From Aved-18 sp964606665 (GTDB lineage: Bacteria; Cyanobacteriota; Vampirovibrionia; Obscuribacterales; Obscuribacteraceae), in contig CAZSHS010000016.1 of the NCBI GenBank assembly GCA_964606665.1, forward strand, positions 6,985-70,984: a stretch of DNA of 64,000 nucleotides, read 5' to 3'. Every line of letters begins with the position of its first letter. The first letter of the stretch is position 1. The translations under genes and the position numbers were made by a program. Positions 26,246 through 35,402 of the stretch are shown one piece after another. The notes below the pieces were generated by a model. The model did not search any database. It saw only the letters and a program-made list of their open reading frames with translations, and was not told the origin of the DNA.

Positions 26246-26853
26246 AGAATTGGTGATCCTTTTTTGATATCGCAGTTGACTTTTCGTCCGATCAGAGACT
26301 TGTCTGATTTTTTTAATTCGAATGAGTAGTTATTTTTGTTGGCTACAATAACGTCTTTTACTTTTTGCGGATTCGCGGATGACACCTCAATGTTTTTCAA
26401 TGTGATTTCAGAACCCGAGGTTATGTCTGTTCGAGCAAAAAATATTCCTTGTGCGTCTTTGTCTGGTGTGTAAAAAATCGGTCCTGAAAAATCGTGAGCC
26501 CTGGCGCCTGATATTTTAATTACAGATCTTCCCCTGCCAGGCGACCATGTTTCGGTAATTGTAGTTCCATATTCTGCAATATCGTAAAAAATGACTTTGT
26601 GCATAGGCATTAAGAAAATTATGATGAACCCTGCATTCTGAAAATTTGTTTGTCATTGCTTTCGACTGCTAGGCAGCATTAAGTAGATTGCGATGACAAT
26701 GTACTGACAAGCCAGCACAAGCAGCGCTGTAATTCACCAGGTTGTGTCCTGAACTACAATTGTCACAATCTCGGAGTGAGCGCCAAAGATCAAGAAAAAA
26801 ATTATGAACTCAAAAGCAAGCGCATACCAAATGATTGCGCGTCGAGTGAGCAT
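26212..26853 (-). pseudogene. SAF-domain membrane protein broken by two in-frame TGA codons
   Basis: From ATG 26853 one reading frame runs to 26212 with only two stops, both TGA (26734-26736 and 26653-26655). The frame codes a membrane segment (FEFIIFFLIF), a second (ALLVLACQYIVIAIYLML), a basic loop SSRKQ, a third (AGFIIIFLM), and then a SAF-like domain (IFFARTDITSGSEITLKNIEV). The layout matches the intact neighbour at 26911, whose loop reads KQLW where this gene reads KQ-stop, suggesting TGG to TGA changes at tryptophans. Only the last 132 residues (from 26610) could be made alone, without the membrane part. It is most likely a recent pseudogene; readthrough cannot be excluded. Confidence 0.65.
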
Positions 26854-26910
26854 CGGTTTTGCTGATAATGTAGAGTGCACTCTTCCATATTAGCAAAAAC
26901 CGAAAGCTCA

Positions 26911-27588
26911 CTACTTTTGATGCAATACGAATCGGCTCTCGTAGGGCGGTTCGATGTCGGAATTTTTGATTGTCTGTCCGGCTTTGAGGGCTCGTTTAGC
27001 TTTGCGTAACAGCATTGAATTAGGACTTCCATTTTCGCCAAAATAATTCTCTAGATTGGCGATGACACTGTTCTCAACTTCTTCTGCTTCGGCAGAAAGC
27101 ACTTTAAGATTTTTTGCATTGAATGATTCCCCAGCTTTTATTGGATATCTAGCGTAGAAGATTGCTGGACCTGAGAGCATTTCTGTTTTTGTATCGGATC
27201 TGTCCTTGCTATCAGGCAGGTTTGCCGGTTGGTTTTCATTCATTTGCAGTGTGACCGAACTGTATGCACGGTCAATAGAAATTTTTATCGGGCAATAAAG
27301 TGGAGCAATCAAATACAAACCGATCGTCGGGGCAAAAAAAACTAACCAGAGTTGTTTGTGATTTCTTTTGTATTCGGGTGCGAGCATGAAAGTGCAAACT
27401 AGCACACCTAGAAGGGTCCAAGAATTGAGGGTTATCAACAGAATCGAAAAGAGTTGGTCATTCACGCATAGACGCGCGGCTCCAGGAAAAATGAAATACA
27501 TTGCGACCGGAATTGCAATGTAAGCGCTTACCGCTTTTGTCAAAAAGGCAAAGATCGATTTTTCATCAGTGGTTTCTGGCGCTGTCAT
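26911..27588 (-). CDS. Membrane protein with a C-terminal SAF-like domain
   Basis: A 225-residue protein with three hydrophobic segments (about 18-35, 45-68, 78-97) and a C-terminal SAF-like domain ('AIFYARYPIKAGESFNAKNLKV' to 'LKAGQTIKNSDIEP'). SAF domains occur in CpaB/FlgA-type proteins that act in pilus or flagellum assembly, and in sugar-acid enzymes. Here the domain is anchored to the membrane and likely faces the periplasm. The function is unknown. It is an intact paralogue of the broken gene directly downstream. Confidence 0.7.
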   Translation of the reverse strand: MTAPETTDEKSIFAFLTKAVSAYIAIPVAMYFIFPGAARLCVNDQLFSILLITLNSWTLLGVLVCTFMLAPEYKRNHKQLWLVFFAPTIGLYLIAPLYCPIKISIDRAYSSVTLQMNENQPANLPDSKDRSDTKTEMLSGPAIFYARYPIKAGESFNAKNLKVLSAEAEEVENSVIANLENYFGENGSPNSMLLRKAKRALKAGQTIKNSDIEPPYESRFVLHQK

Positions 27589-27714
27589 TCATCCATACTA
27601 CCAAGAACTAGAGGAGGTTTTTGCTGAAAGTTTTGACCATAAGCAAAACATCCCGCAATGCTTATGTTTGACTCAATTAGGTAATTAGACCTCTCAAAAA
27701 TAAAAGGTGCTATG

Positions 27715-27743
27715 CGTTAGGTGTTTGGACGCCGAACCTCACT
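27715..27743 (-). repeat. 29-base imperfect palindrome, copy B
   Basis: Arms CGTTAGGT and ACCTCACT with a 13-base loop. Read on the minus strand it shares 18 identical bases (GCGTCCAAACACCTAACG) with copy A at the window start. It lies in the 238-base gap between the SAF gene and murQ. Confidence 0.6.
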
Positions 27744-27770
27744 ATCTAAGATTCGATACCAACATTAAAA

Positions 27771-27799
27771 CGTTAGGTCCACTGCCCGTGCACCTCACG
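27771..27799 (-). repeat. 29-base imperfect palindrome, copy C
   Basis: Arms CGTTAGGT and ACCTCACG with a 13-base loop, starting exactly 56 bases after copy B and in the same orientation. The loop differs from A and B but resembles copy D. Its arms pair with one internal mismatch. Confidence 0.6.
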
Positions 27800-27826
27800 T
27801 TTAACTCCACGAGTCAAAACAGACGA

Positions 27827-28744
27827 CTATTTAATTTCTGCAGTCAGGGCTTGACGAAGCGAGCCATGATATTTGTCGAGCAATTCTTCTGCTTGAACCC
27901 GTCCAATTTTGCGTTTAGCCATCAAGATTGCGGTCTTAGGACGGTCGTGAGAAGAGACCAATGCGCCTTCGGCAATGTTGCGAGGAGCGGCACAAATCAA
28001 AGAGATCATTGAAACTGCGCGCTCGCGCAATTTCTCGTTGGTAGGACGAAGGTCCACCATTAAGTTTTCGTAGACTTTGCCTAGACGAACCATTGTGCAA
28101 GTCGACAAAAGATTCAATACCATTTTCTGTGCGGTGCCGGCTTTCATGCGGGTTGAGCCAGAAATAGCTTCGGGACCAACGATGACTGCAATCACGACAT
28201 CGGAGAGTTCTTCCAGTTTGTTATTGGGGTTGTTCAAAATAGAAACTGTTGAAGCACCAAGTTCTTTAGCCTTTTCCAGAGCGCCTACAACATAAGCTGT
28301 TCTACCAGAAGCTGTGATACCAATGGCGATGTCTTTTGCTGTGATATTAGCAGCGGTGGCATCCTTAATGCCTAAATCTTTTAAGTCTTCGGCATTTTCA
28401 AAGGCGCGGAACATTGCTTCTTTTCCGCCTGCAATAAAGGCTTGCACCTGTTCGGAAGAAACACCAAATGTGGGGGGGCATTCAGCCGCATCCAGCACTC
28501 CGAGTCTGCCGCTTGTACCAGCTCCAAAATAAAAGATACGTCCACCGGACTTTACTTTTTCTACTGCAATGTCGACTGCTTGAGCGATTTGAGGAATGAC
28601 TTCTTTCACTTTTTCAGCGACCACAAAGTCTTCATTCTGAACTCGTTTGACAAGATCAAGTGTATCGAGAACATCCAGATCCATTGTGTTCTGGTTACGC
28701 TCTTCGGTAACTTGTTTGGTGAATTCTGCTGTGTAATTGCCCAT
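27827..28744 (-). CDS. murQ: N-acetylmuramic acid 6-phosphate etherase
   Basis: A 305-residue cytosolic enzyme that cleaves the lactyl ether of MurNAc-6-phosphate to give GlcNAc-6-phosphate and D-lactate, in peptidoglycan recycling. It has the SIS fold with GAGTSGRLG, the catalytic-acid region AECPPTFG and a second acidic residue in NAEDLKDLG, plus the family signature 'GPEAISGSTRMKAGTAQK'. The length is normal. No MurNAc PTS (MurP) or AnmK kinase gene is in the window, so the source of its substrate is not shown. It stands alone, 47 bases after the dihydropyrimidinase stop region is passed on the other side. Confidence 0.95.
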   Translation of the reverse strand: MGNYTAEFTKQVTEERNQNTMDLDVLDTLDLVKRVQNEDFVVAEKVKEVIPQIAQAVDIAVEKVKSGGRIFYFGAGTSGRLGVLDAAECPPTFGVSSEQVQAFIAGGKEAMFRAFENAEDLKDLGIKDATAANITAKDIAIGITASGRTAYVVGALEKAKELGASTVSILNNPNNKLEELSDVVIAVIVGPEAISGSTRMKAGTAQKMVLNLLSTCTMVRLGKVYENLMVDLRPTNEKLRERAVSMISLICAAPRNIAEGALVSSHDRPKTAILMAKRKIGRVQAEELLDKYHGSLRQALTAEIK

Positions 28745-28791
28745 TATTCGACTTGTCTCCGAGTTTCCAACCGATAAATTTTAACTTACGA

Positions 28792-30240
28792 TTATCTTAC
28801 TAGGGCCGACTCCGGCTTACAAGAAGTCGGGGTTCCCATGTTGAGGTTGACAGTGGCTCGTTTTTGATAAGTGCCATGGCCGATTTTGCCCACGTGTTGC
28901 CCGTCTTCGATGATTATTTGTCCGCGGCTCATTACTGTTTCAGCAGCACCTTGCACGTCAAATCCTTCGTAACAATTGTAGTCTACTCGCATGTGATGAT
29001 TCTTGGCTGAGATGGTGAACTTCTTGTCCGGGTTAAATATAACAATGTCTGCATCTGAACCGACGGCGATAGTGCCTTTCTTGGGGAAGAGTCCAAAGAT
29101 GCGGGCCGGATTGGTCGATGTAATTTCGACAAACTTATTAAGTGTGATGCGCTTTTGAACCACACCGCCGTTGAATACGAGACTCATGCGATTTTCGACG
29201 CCGGGTCCACCGTTTGGAATCTTGGTGAAATCGTCGATGCCAAGCTCTTTTTGATCTTTGAAACAGAAAGGGCAGTGGTCGGTGGAGATTACCTGAAGGT
29301 CGTTCATTTTCAGGCCGTTCCACAATTTTTCTTGGTTGGACTTATTGCGAAGTGCAGGTGTCATGACATATTTGGCCCCTTCAAATCCTGGACCTTCGTA
29401 GTACGAATCATCTAAGAATAGATATTGGGGGCACGTCTCGGCATAGGCAGGAAGCCCTGCGTCGCGAGCTTCTTGCACACGTTGCAGTGCGTCGTTACAA
29501 CTTAAGTGCACAATGTACACGGGAGATTCTGCCATTTCGGCAAGGGCAATGGCGCGGTTGACGCCTTCTTGCTCGGCTTTTGTGGGTCGGGTGATGGCGT
29601 GGAATTTGGGAGCTGTATGTCCTTTCTCTAAAAAATCTTGAATGATTTCGTTAATGACGATGCCGTTTTCGGCGTGCATGCAGACCAGTCCACCGTTTTC
29701 GCCAGAAACTTTCATGGTTCTATATATGGTGGCGTCGTCAGAAAGCAGAACGCCTGGATATGCCATGAACAATTTAAAACTGGAAACGCCTTCTTTATCT
29801 ATAAGTTTGATCAGGTCTTTGGTATTTTCGCGCGGCATATCTGTGACTATCATATGAAAGCCGTAATCAATACAGGCTTTACCTTGCGCTTTTGCGTGCC
29901 AGGTGTCGAGGGCGTTAAATACAGAATCGCCTTTTGTTTGAATAGCAAAATCAACAATTGTGGTAGTTCCGCCAAATGCAGCAGCGCGTGTGCCGGTTTC
30001 AAAATCGTCAGCCGATGTTGTGCCGCCAAAGGGCATGTCCATGTGGGTGTGTGCGTCGATGCCACCTGGGATGACAAGCCTGCCTTTTGCGTCAATCACC
30101 TTGTCGGCTTGTAACTGCGCCTGATCAAGTTCTTTTCCTATGAGTGTGATTTGCTCGCCTTCAATCAGAATGTCTGCTTGGTAATCGTCTACTGCTGTAA
30201 CGATTCTGCCGCCCTTGATCAAAGTTTTTTTAGCTGTCAT
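28792..30240 (-). CDS. hydA: Dihydropyrimidinase / D-hydantoinase
   Basis: A 482-residue cyclic amidohydrolase that opens dihydropyrimidines or hydantoins, using two metal ions. The metal site is visible as DAHTHMD and the lysine that becomes carboxylated lies in SSFKLFMAYPG; later histidines are in CMHAENG and VHLSC, and the catalytic Asp region is STDHCPF. ATG 30240 is chosen because AGAGGTG lies just upstream; GTG 30246 is the alternative. There are no pyrimidine-catabolism partners beside it, so its substrate in this organism is open. It is divergent from dnaG. Confidence 0.93.
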   Translation of the reverse strand: MTAKKTLIKGGRIVTAVDDYQADILIEGEQITLIGKELDQAQLQADKVIDAKGRLVIPGGIDAHTHMDMPFGGTTSADDFETGTRAAAFGGTTTIVDFAIQTKGDSVFNALDTWHAKAQGKACIDYGFHMIVTDMPRENTKDLIKLIDKEGVSSFKLFMAYPGVLLSDDATIYRTMKVSGENGGLVCMHAENGIVINEIIQDFLEKGHTAPKFHAITRPTKAEQEGVNRAIALAEMAESPVYIVHLSCNDALQRVQEARDAGLPAYAETCPQYLFLDDSYYEGPGFEGAKYVMTPALRNKSNQEKLWNGLKMNDLQVISTDHCPFCFKDQKELGIDDFTKIPNGGPGVENRMSLVFNGGVVQKRITLNKFVEITSTNPARIFGLFPKKGTIAVGSDADIVIFNPDKKFTISAKNHHMRVDYNCYEGFDVQGAAETVMSRGQIIIEDGQHVGKIGHGTYQKRATVNLNMGTPTSCKPESALVR

Positions 30241-30415
30241 AGGCACCTCTTTGGTGTTTGTAAAATTCGGTGGACTTCATTATAAAGATATCTTTTGTGC
30301 GGCGAATAGATATTTACCGTGATAAAAGAATTAAGTCTAGCGATGTAAAGCGGATGGTGGAACATGACCTCGACAGCTTATTATTTTAAGAAGTGCCGGA
30401 TGGAGTCCGTGTTTT

Positions 30416-32353
30416 GTGAGAGGCGTAACGTCTGAAGTTATCGCAGAAGTGCGTGCGAGAGCTAGTATTCTCGACGTTGTTTCTGAATTGGTCGTGCTCA
30501 AGCGTGCGGGCAAAGAGCACAAGGGACTTTGTCCTTTTCACAATGAGAAGACCCCATCTTTTACAGTTAATGCAGACAAGGGCATTTTTAAATGTTTTGG
30601 ATGCAATGAGGGCGGCGATGTTTTTGCTTTCGTGCAAAAAACAAAAAAAATCGAGTTTCTTGACTCTGTGCGAGAACTGGCTCAAAAATACGGCATCAAG
30701 CTTGTAGAGTCTCAAGAAGAGCGGGTCGAGTACGACAAGCGCTCAGGCATGAAAATGCTTTATGAGCAGGCAAGTCATTACTATCAGCGTCTGTTGCAAG
30801 ACCCAAAAGAAGGCATGGAAGCGCGCGAATATCTCAAGGCGCGCGGGATAACTGAAGAAACGCAAGCAAAGTTTCGTCTTGGTTATGCTCCTCATTATTG
30901 GGACGGGCTGCTCAACTACATGACTGGCGCCTGTCAGGCATCGACCCAGCAATTGCTCGAAGCTGGACTGATTCGTCAGCGTCAGGGCGGTTCTGGCCAC
31001 TTTGACTTATTTAGAAATCGGCTTATGGTGCCTATTTGCGATAGTGACGGACAAGTCATCGCCTTTGGTGGCAGAACTTTGGGCGACGACCAGGTGAAAT
31101 ATCTAAACTCGCCTGAGAGCATCATTTACAAGAAAGGCGAAAATTTATTCGCGTTTCATCTAGCCAAAGATTCTATTCGCAAAAACGATTCAGTCATTGT
31201 GGTGGAAGGATATTTCGATGCCATTACGCCACATCAATACGGGTTTGAAAACACAGTGGCAACGCTTGGAACGGCATTGACCGAAGCGCAGGCGCGTCTC
31301 ATGGTTCGATATACAGAATCTAAACGTGTTTACCTTGCCTTCGACACAGATCAGGCAGGTCTTAAAGCAATGGAGCGCGGCGTGGAGACGCTTGCTCAGG
31401 TGGCGTCTGGAGTGGGCATCGATTTGCGCGTCTTGCGAGTGCCGGGGGGTAAGGACCCTGACGAATGTTTGCGCACAAGAGACGAAAGTGGCAATGCCAC
31501 AGGTCCTGAGATATTTAAGCAAGCCCTTGCCAGCGCCCCAGAATTAATCGACTATCAAATTGAAGATGCACTTCAAGGCACTGACATCACAACCCATACG
31601 GGGCGAATAGAAGCCGCTCGCAAGGTGATTCCAGTTATTGCCGCAATGAAAAACACCGTGGCGCGCATGGAATATATCAGGCAAGTGGCAAGCAGGCTCA
31701 ATATCCGCGAAGACGCTATGATTACTGACGTCCGTCAGGAACGCGACTCAAAGCGTACGCATAACGAAGCGCGTTTTGGCAGGCAAGCACAGCATTCGCC
31801 TTTCGCCATAGGTGGCAGCAAACGCCCCATGGCGTCGGGTGTGTCTGATGCCGAGCTGAAACTGCTTGCGCTTTGTCTGACTTCACGCGACGACCATCAG
31901 AAAGTGATGGAAGTGCTTGCGGATGAAGATTTTCTAACTCCTGAGCACCAAAAGATTAAGCAGGCACTGGTGGGGATTGGCAGTCAATTCAACACTATGG
32001 AAGAGTTGCAGCACGAGCTGATGAATCGACTGGCGCCCGAACCCGAGCTTTCGGCTTACATAACTGAAGTGATTTTGACCGCTGAAGAGCTGAAAAAGCA
32101 GAACCTGCCGCTGGTTGTGGTCCTGGTGGATTTTCAGGCACGCATCATCAAGGAGCGAATTGCAGGTTTAATCAAGACTCTAGCTGGGATTGAAAAAGAT
32201 GAGGAGAAAGCTGAGCAAAAGCAGGTTAAAATTATGGAACTAACAAGACTTGAAATAGTAGAACTACCTGCAGCCAAAACATTTGGCGAATTAGTAACTC
32301 TAAAACGAAAGATCGAAGCTATTGATACCGACTTGAGCGAGGCCAGGGTGTGA
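30416..32353 (+). CDS. dnaG: DNA primase
   Basis: A 645-residue primase that makes RNA primers at the replication fork. The N-terminal CHC2 zinc finger shows CPFHNEKTPSF and CFGCNEGGD. The TOPRIM catalytic core has VVEGYFD and AFDTDQAG. The C-terminal region would bind the DnaB helicase. The start is GTG 30416 with GGAG about 11 bases upstream. Its TGA overlaps the rpoD GTG by four bases, so primase and the main sigma factor are translationally coupled, a version of the classic macromolecular synthesis operon without rpsU. Confidence 0.97.
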   Translation: MRGVTSEVIAEVRARASILDVVSELVVLKRAGKEHKGLCPFHNEKTPSFTVNADKGIFKCFGCNEGGDVFAFVQKTKKIEFLDSVRELAQKYGIKLVESQEERVEYDKRSGMKMLYEQASHYYQRLLQDPKEGMEAREYLKARGITEETQAKFRLGYAPHYWDGLLNYMTGACQASTQQLLEAGLIRQRQGGSGHFDLFRNRLMVPICDSDGQVIAFGGRTLGDDQVKYLNSPESIIYKKGENLFAFHLAKDSIRKNDSVIVVEGYFDAITPHQYGFENTVATLGTALTEAQARLMVRYTESKRVYLAFDTDQAGLKAMERGVETLAQVASGVGIDLRVLRVPGGKDPDECLRTRDESGNATGPEIFKQALASAPELIDYQIEDALQGTDITTHTGRIEAARKVIPVIAAMKNTVARMEYIRQVASRLNIREDAMITDVRQERDSKRTHNEARFGRQAQHSPFAIGGSKRPMASGVSDAELKLLALCLTSRDDHQKVMEVLADEDFLTPEHQKIKQALVGIGSQFNTMEELQHELMNRLAPEPELSAYITEVILTAEELKKQNLPLVVVLVDFQARIIKERIAGLIKTLAGIEKDEEKAEQKQVKIMELTRLEIVELPAAKTFGELVTLKRKIEAIDTDLSEARV

Positions 32354-33411
32354 GCAAGAAACCAAAGAGTACGACTGAGGATAAAGAAGATAGCTTCATC
32401 AAGCGCCTGGACAAAATGGAAGAGTCTGGCAAAGAGCGTCAACGCTCGGGACTTGCTGAGCTTTTAGATGGCGGAGATGATAGCGAAGACGATAGTGCCA
32501 TCGCTTCTGAGCCTGAAGAAACAGTTGAAGAAGATCCAGATCAATTTGAAGAAGTGGTCTCTCGTGGATTGTCCTCTGACGATCCGGTGCGCATGTATTT
32601 GCGTGAGATTGGACGCATTCCACTCTTAAGAGCAGAACAAGAAATTCAGTACGCTCGTATGATTGCCCTTGGCGGCTCCGAAGGGGCTGTGGGGAAGCGT
32701 AAGCTTGTTCAAGCCAACTTAAGATTGGTTGTGTCAATCGCCAAAAAATATGTAGGTCGTGGCATGCTCTTTCTCGATTTAATTCAAGAAGGTAACCTTG
32801 GTCTAATCAGAGCAGCCGAAAAGTTTGACCACGAGCGCGGATTTAAGTTCAGTACTTATGCTACCTGGTGGATTCGTCAGGCGATTACACGCGCCATTGC
32901 TGACCAGGCGCGCACAATTCGTATTCCTGTGCATATGGTCGAAACTATCAATAAACTGAAAAAAGTCACGCGTAAGTTGGCTCAAGACAAAGGTCGCAAG
33001 CCCACTGAAGAAGAAATTGCTGAAGCAATGGAAGTGACTGTTGCAAAACTGCGCGATATCGTTAAAGTCGCTCAAGAGCCAGTTTCGCTCGAAACTCCGG
33101 TGGGTAAAGAAGAAGATTCGCGCCTTGGTGATTTCATCGAAGACCGCGAAACCGATACCCCTGCAACTTCTGTAACGCATGATCTACTGCGCGAAGATAT
33201 AATCGACGTGATGGCGGGATTAACCCCACGTGAGCGCGACGTGCTTCGTCTGCGCTTTGGTCTAGACGATGGACGAACAAGGACGCTTGAGGAAGTTGGC
33301 CAATTGTTTGGCGTGACCAGAGAACGCATACGTCAAATTGAAGCTAAAGCGCTTAGAAAACTGCGCCATCCAAATCGTAGCCGCCGTTTGCGTGAGTATA
33401 TCGACGGATAG
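32350..33411 (+). CDS. rpoD: RNA polymerase primary sigma factor (sigma-70)
   Basis: A 353-residue principal sigma factor. An acidic N-terminus (about 1-75) replaces a full region 1.1. Region 1.2 starts at DPVRMYLREIGR; region 2 has 'GNLGLIRAAEKFD' and the promoter -10 reading helix YATWWIRQAITRA; region 3 contains RIPVHMVETINK; region 4.2 is the helix-turn-helix 'TLEEVGQLFGVTRERIRQIE' that reads the -35 element. It starts at GTG 32350 overlapping dnaG, and its TAG shares a base with the next GTG. A second sigma-70 gene at 55002 is shorter and probably an alternative factor. Confidence 0.97.
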   Translation: MSKKPKSTTEDKEDSFIKRLDKMEESGKERQRSGLAELLDGGDDSEDDSAIASEPEETVEEDPDQFEEVVSRGLSSDDPVRMYLREIGRIPLLRAEQEIQYARMIALGGSEGAVGKRKLVQANLRLVVSIAKKYVGRGMLFLDLIQEGNLGLIRAAEKFDHERGFKFSTYATWWIRQAITRAIADQARTIRIPVHMVETINKLKKVTRKLAQDKGRKPTEEEIAEAMEVTVAKLRDIVKVAQEPVSLETPVGKEEDSRLGDFIEDRETDTPATSVTHDLLREDIIDVMAGLTPRERDVLRLRFGLDDGRTRTLEEVGQLFGVTRERIRQIEAKALRKLRHPNRSRRLREYIDG

Positions 33412-34730
33412 TGGACCCTGCGACTGGCCCTCAACAACCTCTTTTTGTTGGGATTATCTGGATTGTACTTTTGCTTCTGGCTAATGCCTTTTTTGTGGCA
33501 GTCGAATTTGCTCTTGTTTCGCTGCGTCGCAGTCGCATTCAAGACATGGTGCAGCAGGGCAACCCAACAGCTCGCGTGTTGCAAGATATGCAAACAGAAA
33601 TGGACACCACTATTGCCGGTGCCCAGCTAGGTATAACCCTTGCCAGTCTAGCGCTTGGTTGGGTGGCGGATAGCACGCTGCACAGATTAGTTGAAATTTT
33701 CTTGCACGCATTGCCATTTGGCAAGGGTGTGCATGCTCCAGAGGGGCTTGGAGTGGTGCTTTCATTTGTGATGCTTTCGATGATTCACGTTATCTTAGGT
33801 GAGCAAGTGCCAAAATCATGGGCACTGCGCTTTCCCGAGAATGTAGCGTTGATTCTTGCCTGGCCATTTAGAGTGTTTTGTGTGGCATTGAAGCCGCTTA
33901 TTTGGCTTATGAATTTTCTTGCATCGCAGTGTTTGCGATTATTTAGAGTGCCTGTTGCAAGCGAATCTTCACATGCTATTGGATCGTCTGATGAGTATTC
34001 TATTTTGTTTAAAGAGAGCACCGAGGCTGGTGTCTTGCATGAACATGAGCGCGAATTGTTAAATAGAACGCTAGTGCTTCGAGAGAAAGTGGTAGACACA
34101 CTTATGATTCCTCGAACGAGAGTGCGCTGGATCGATTTAAACGAAAGTAAAGAAGAAATCCTGGAGCAAATTCTGCAATCGTCTCACTCACGTCTTGCAG
34201 TTGCGCGCGGAGACCTTGATGAACTCTTAGGTTTTGTGCGCACCAAAGATTTGCTTGCGATGGAAATGCAGAAAAAAGAGATGGATATCGAATCTGTTTT
34301 ATTTGAACCTATGTATATTCCACATAATCAAGACGCCCTCACTGTGCTTCAATCGTTTAGGCGCGAGCAGTACGGTATGGCTGTGGTGCTCGATGAATTT
34401 GGTGGCGTTCAAGGATTGCTTACTGTAAATGATATTGTTGCAGCAGCCTTTGGTGCGGTTCCTGCAATTTTGGACCAAGGTAGAAGTCGTTTCAAAAAAA
34501 TAAATGAAAATGAATGGATTGTGGATGGTCGTTTATCCATCGAGCGTTTTGAAGAATTAATAGATATGAAATTGGAAGCGCCAGAAGGTTACAATACGCT
34601 GGCAGGCTTTGTTATCGGTGTCTTGGAGCGCATTCCAGAGAAAGGTGAAATTGTTGAAGTGCAGAGTATCAAATTCGAAATAATAGAAATCATTGGAAAC
34701 CGGCTTGCAAGGCTGAAAGTTAATAAATAA
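33411..34730 (+). CDS. CNNM/CorC-type transporter (hemolysin family)
   Basis: A 439-residue membrane protein with a DUF21/CNNM domain of three to four membrane segments (about 10-190), a CBS-domain pair (about 210-330, with 'LMIPRTRVRWIDL' and 'AVVLDEFGGVQGLLTVNDI') and a C-terminal CorC_HlyC domain ('WIVDGRLSIERFEELI'). Relatives export Mg2+ or Co2+; the old name hemolysin is not informative. The start GTG shares its G with the rpoD TAG, so it is the third coupled gene of the dnaG-rpoD operon, an unusual companion. Confidence 0.93.
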   Translation: MDPATGPQQPLFVGIIWIVLLLLANAFFVAVEFALVSLRRSRIQDMVQQGNPTARVLQDMQTEMDTTIAGAQLGITLASLALGWVADSTLHRLVEIFLHALPFGKGVHAPEGLGVVLSFVMLSMIHVILGEQVPKSWALRFPENVALILAWPFRVFCVALKPLIWLMNFLASQCLRLFRVPVASESSHAIGSSDEYSILFKESTEAGVLHEHERELLNRTLVLREKVVDTLMIPRTRVRWIDLNESKEEILEQILQSSHSRLAVARGDLDELLGFVRTKDLLAMEMQKKEMDIESVLFEPMYIPHNQDALTVLQSFRREQYGMAVVLDEFGGVQGLLTVNDIVAAAFGAVPAILDQGRSRFKKINENEWIVDGRLSIERFEELIDMKLEAPEGYNTLAGFVIGVLERIPEKGEIVEVQSIKFEIIEIIGNRLARLKVNK

Positions 34731-34823
34731 GTTGCAGGCGCAATAGAAAAAATTATACGTGCTATGTCTTTTGGTACCAAAGAGGACGCTCTTAAAAGCC
34801 TCATTGGTAAAGGAAATATAGTG

Positions 34824-35114
34824 ATGAAGAATTTGACACCATGGTTACTTCCAATGTTTTTGTTTGCGCTTGTGGCACCACCAATTCCAAGTCAAGCAGA
34901 ATTGGCTCAAGATGTCGACAAACCACAGTCTGAACAAATACACTATTATTCAAAAGTAGAGTCTTGTGATAAGCCGGCGACATGGGGACCGGCAGTTTCA
35001 CTGCATCACAAAGATGCTCATACATTTTATTATTTTGATCAAGTTGATAAAACCTGGCGAGTGAAACGACCAAGACCCTTTGGTAACGTCACTTACGGTA
35101 CCTGGTGGTACTAG
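34824..35114 (+). CDS. Small exported protein of unknown function
   Basis: A 96-residue protein from ATG 34824 (AAAGGA about nine bases upstream). The signal peptide covers about 1-24 (PMFLFALVAPPIPSQAE). The mature part is aromatic-rich, ending 'FGNVTYGTWWY'. No family is recognised. It is separated by 93 bases from the CorC gene and followed by a terminator at 35149-35182. An upstream frame from 34764 is open but gives no signal peptide. Confidence 0.65.
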   Translation: MKNLTPWLLPMFLFALVAPPIPSQAELAQDVDKPQSEQIHYYSKVESCDKPATWGPAVSLHHKDAHTFYYFDQVDKTWRVKRPRPFGNVTYGTWWY

Positions 35115-35402
35115 GTTATTTGAAAGTGAGTGAATATTTGAAAGCGGGAGAACTCTTCTGAGGTTGATTGAAGAGTTCTTTTGTGGCCTTCGCCATGGCT
35201 AAAAAATGGTTTTCAAAACCCCAGCTCTATCAACGTTTCCGCGGCTGCTTGTGAGGAATTCTGTGCATATTTACTATAGGCAGGAAGAGTTTAAATTAAT
35301 AGTGGCATTGTAAGTGACAAAAATGCGACTTGTTTTTCAAAATTGAATGGCAAAATAACTGGTCACAATTTTTGCGGCGCGTTAATCTAAGTCTGGATTA
35401 CT
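35115..35402. other. 288-base intergenic stretch with a terminator
   Basis: It contains the hairpin listed next and otherwise no ORF, repeat or RNA gene that I can support. It separates a plus-strand gene from a convergent minus-strand gene. Confidence 0.6.
35149..35182 (+). terminator. Intrinsic terminator after the small exported protein
   Basis: A perfect 10-bp stem (AGAACTCTTC with GAAGAGTTCT) and an 11-base loop, followed by TTTG. The position, 35 bases after the stop of the 34824 gene, fits transcription termination. The T-run is short. Confidence 0.7.

Noticed and set aside
26212..26853. Alternative genetic code with TGA as tryptophan
   Set aside because: TGA is a functional stop in many neighbouring genes, including ATGA overlaps at 1839, 21941 and 58481.
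27715..27799. GTTAGGT/ACCTAAC arms as integron attC core sites
   Set aside because: They fit GTTRRRY/RYYYAAC, but the palindrome is only 29 bases with a 13-base loop, no inner L boxes are seen, and no integrase or cassette array is present.
29638..30114. 158-residue plus-strand ORF
   Set aside because: It is an antisense shadow of the dihydropyrimidinase gene.
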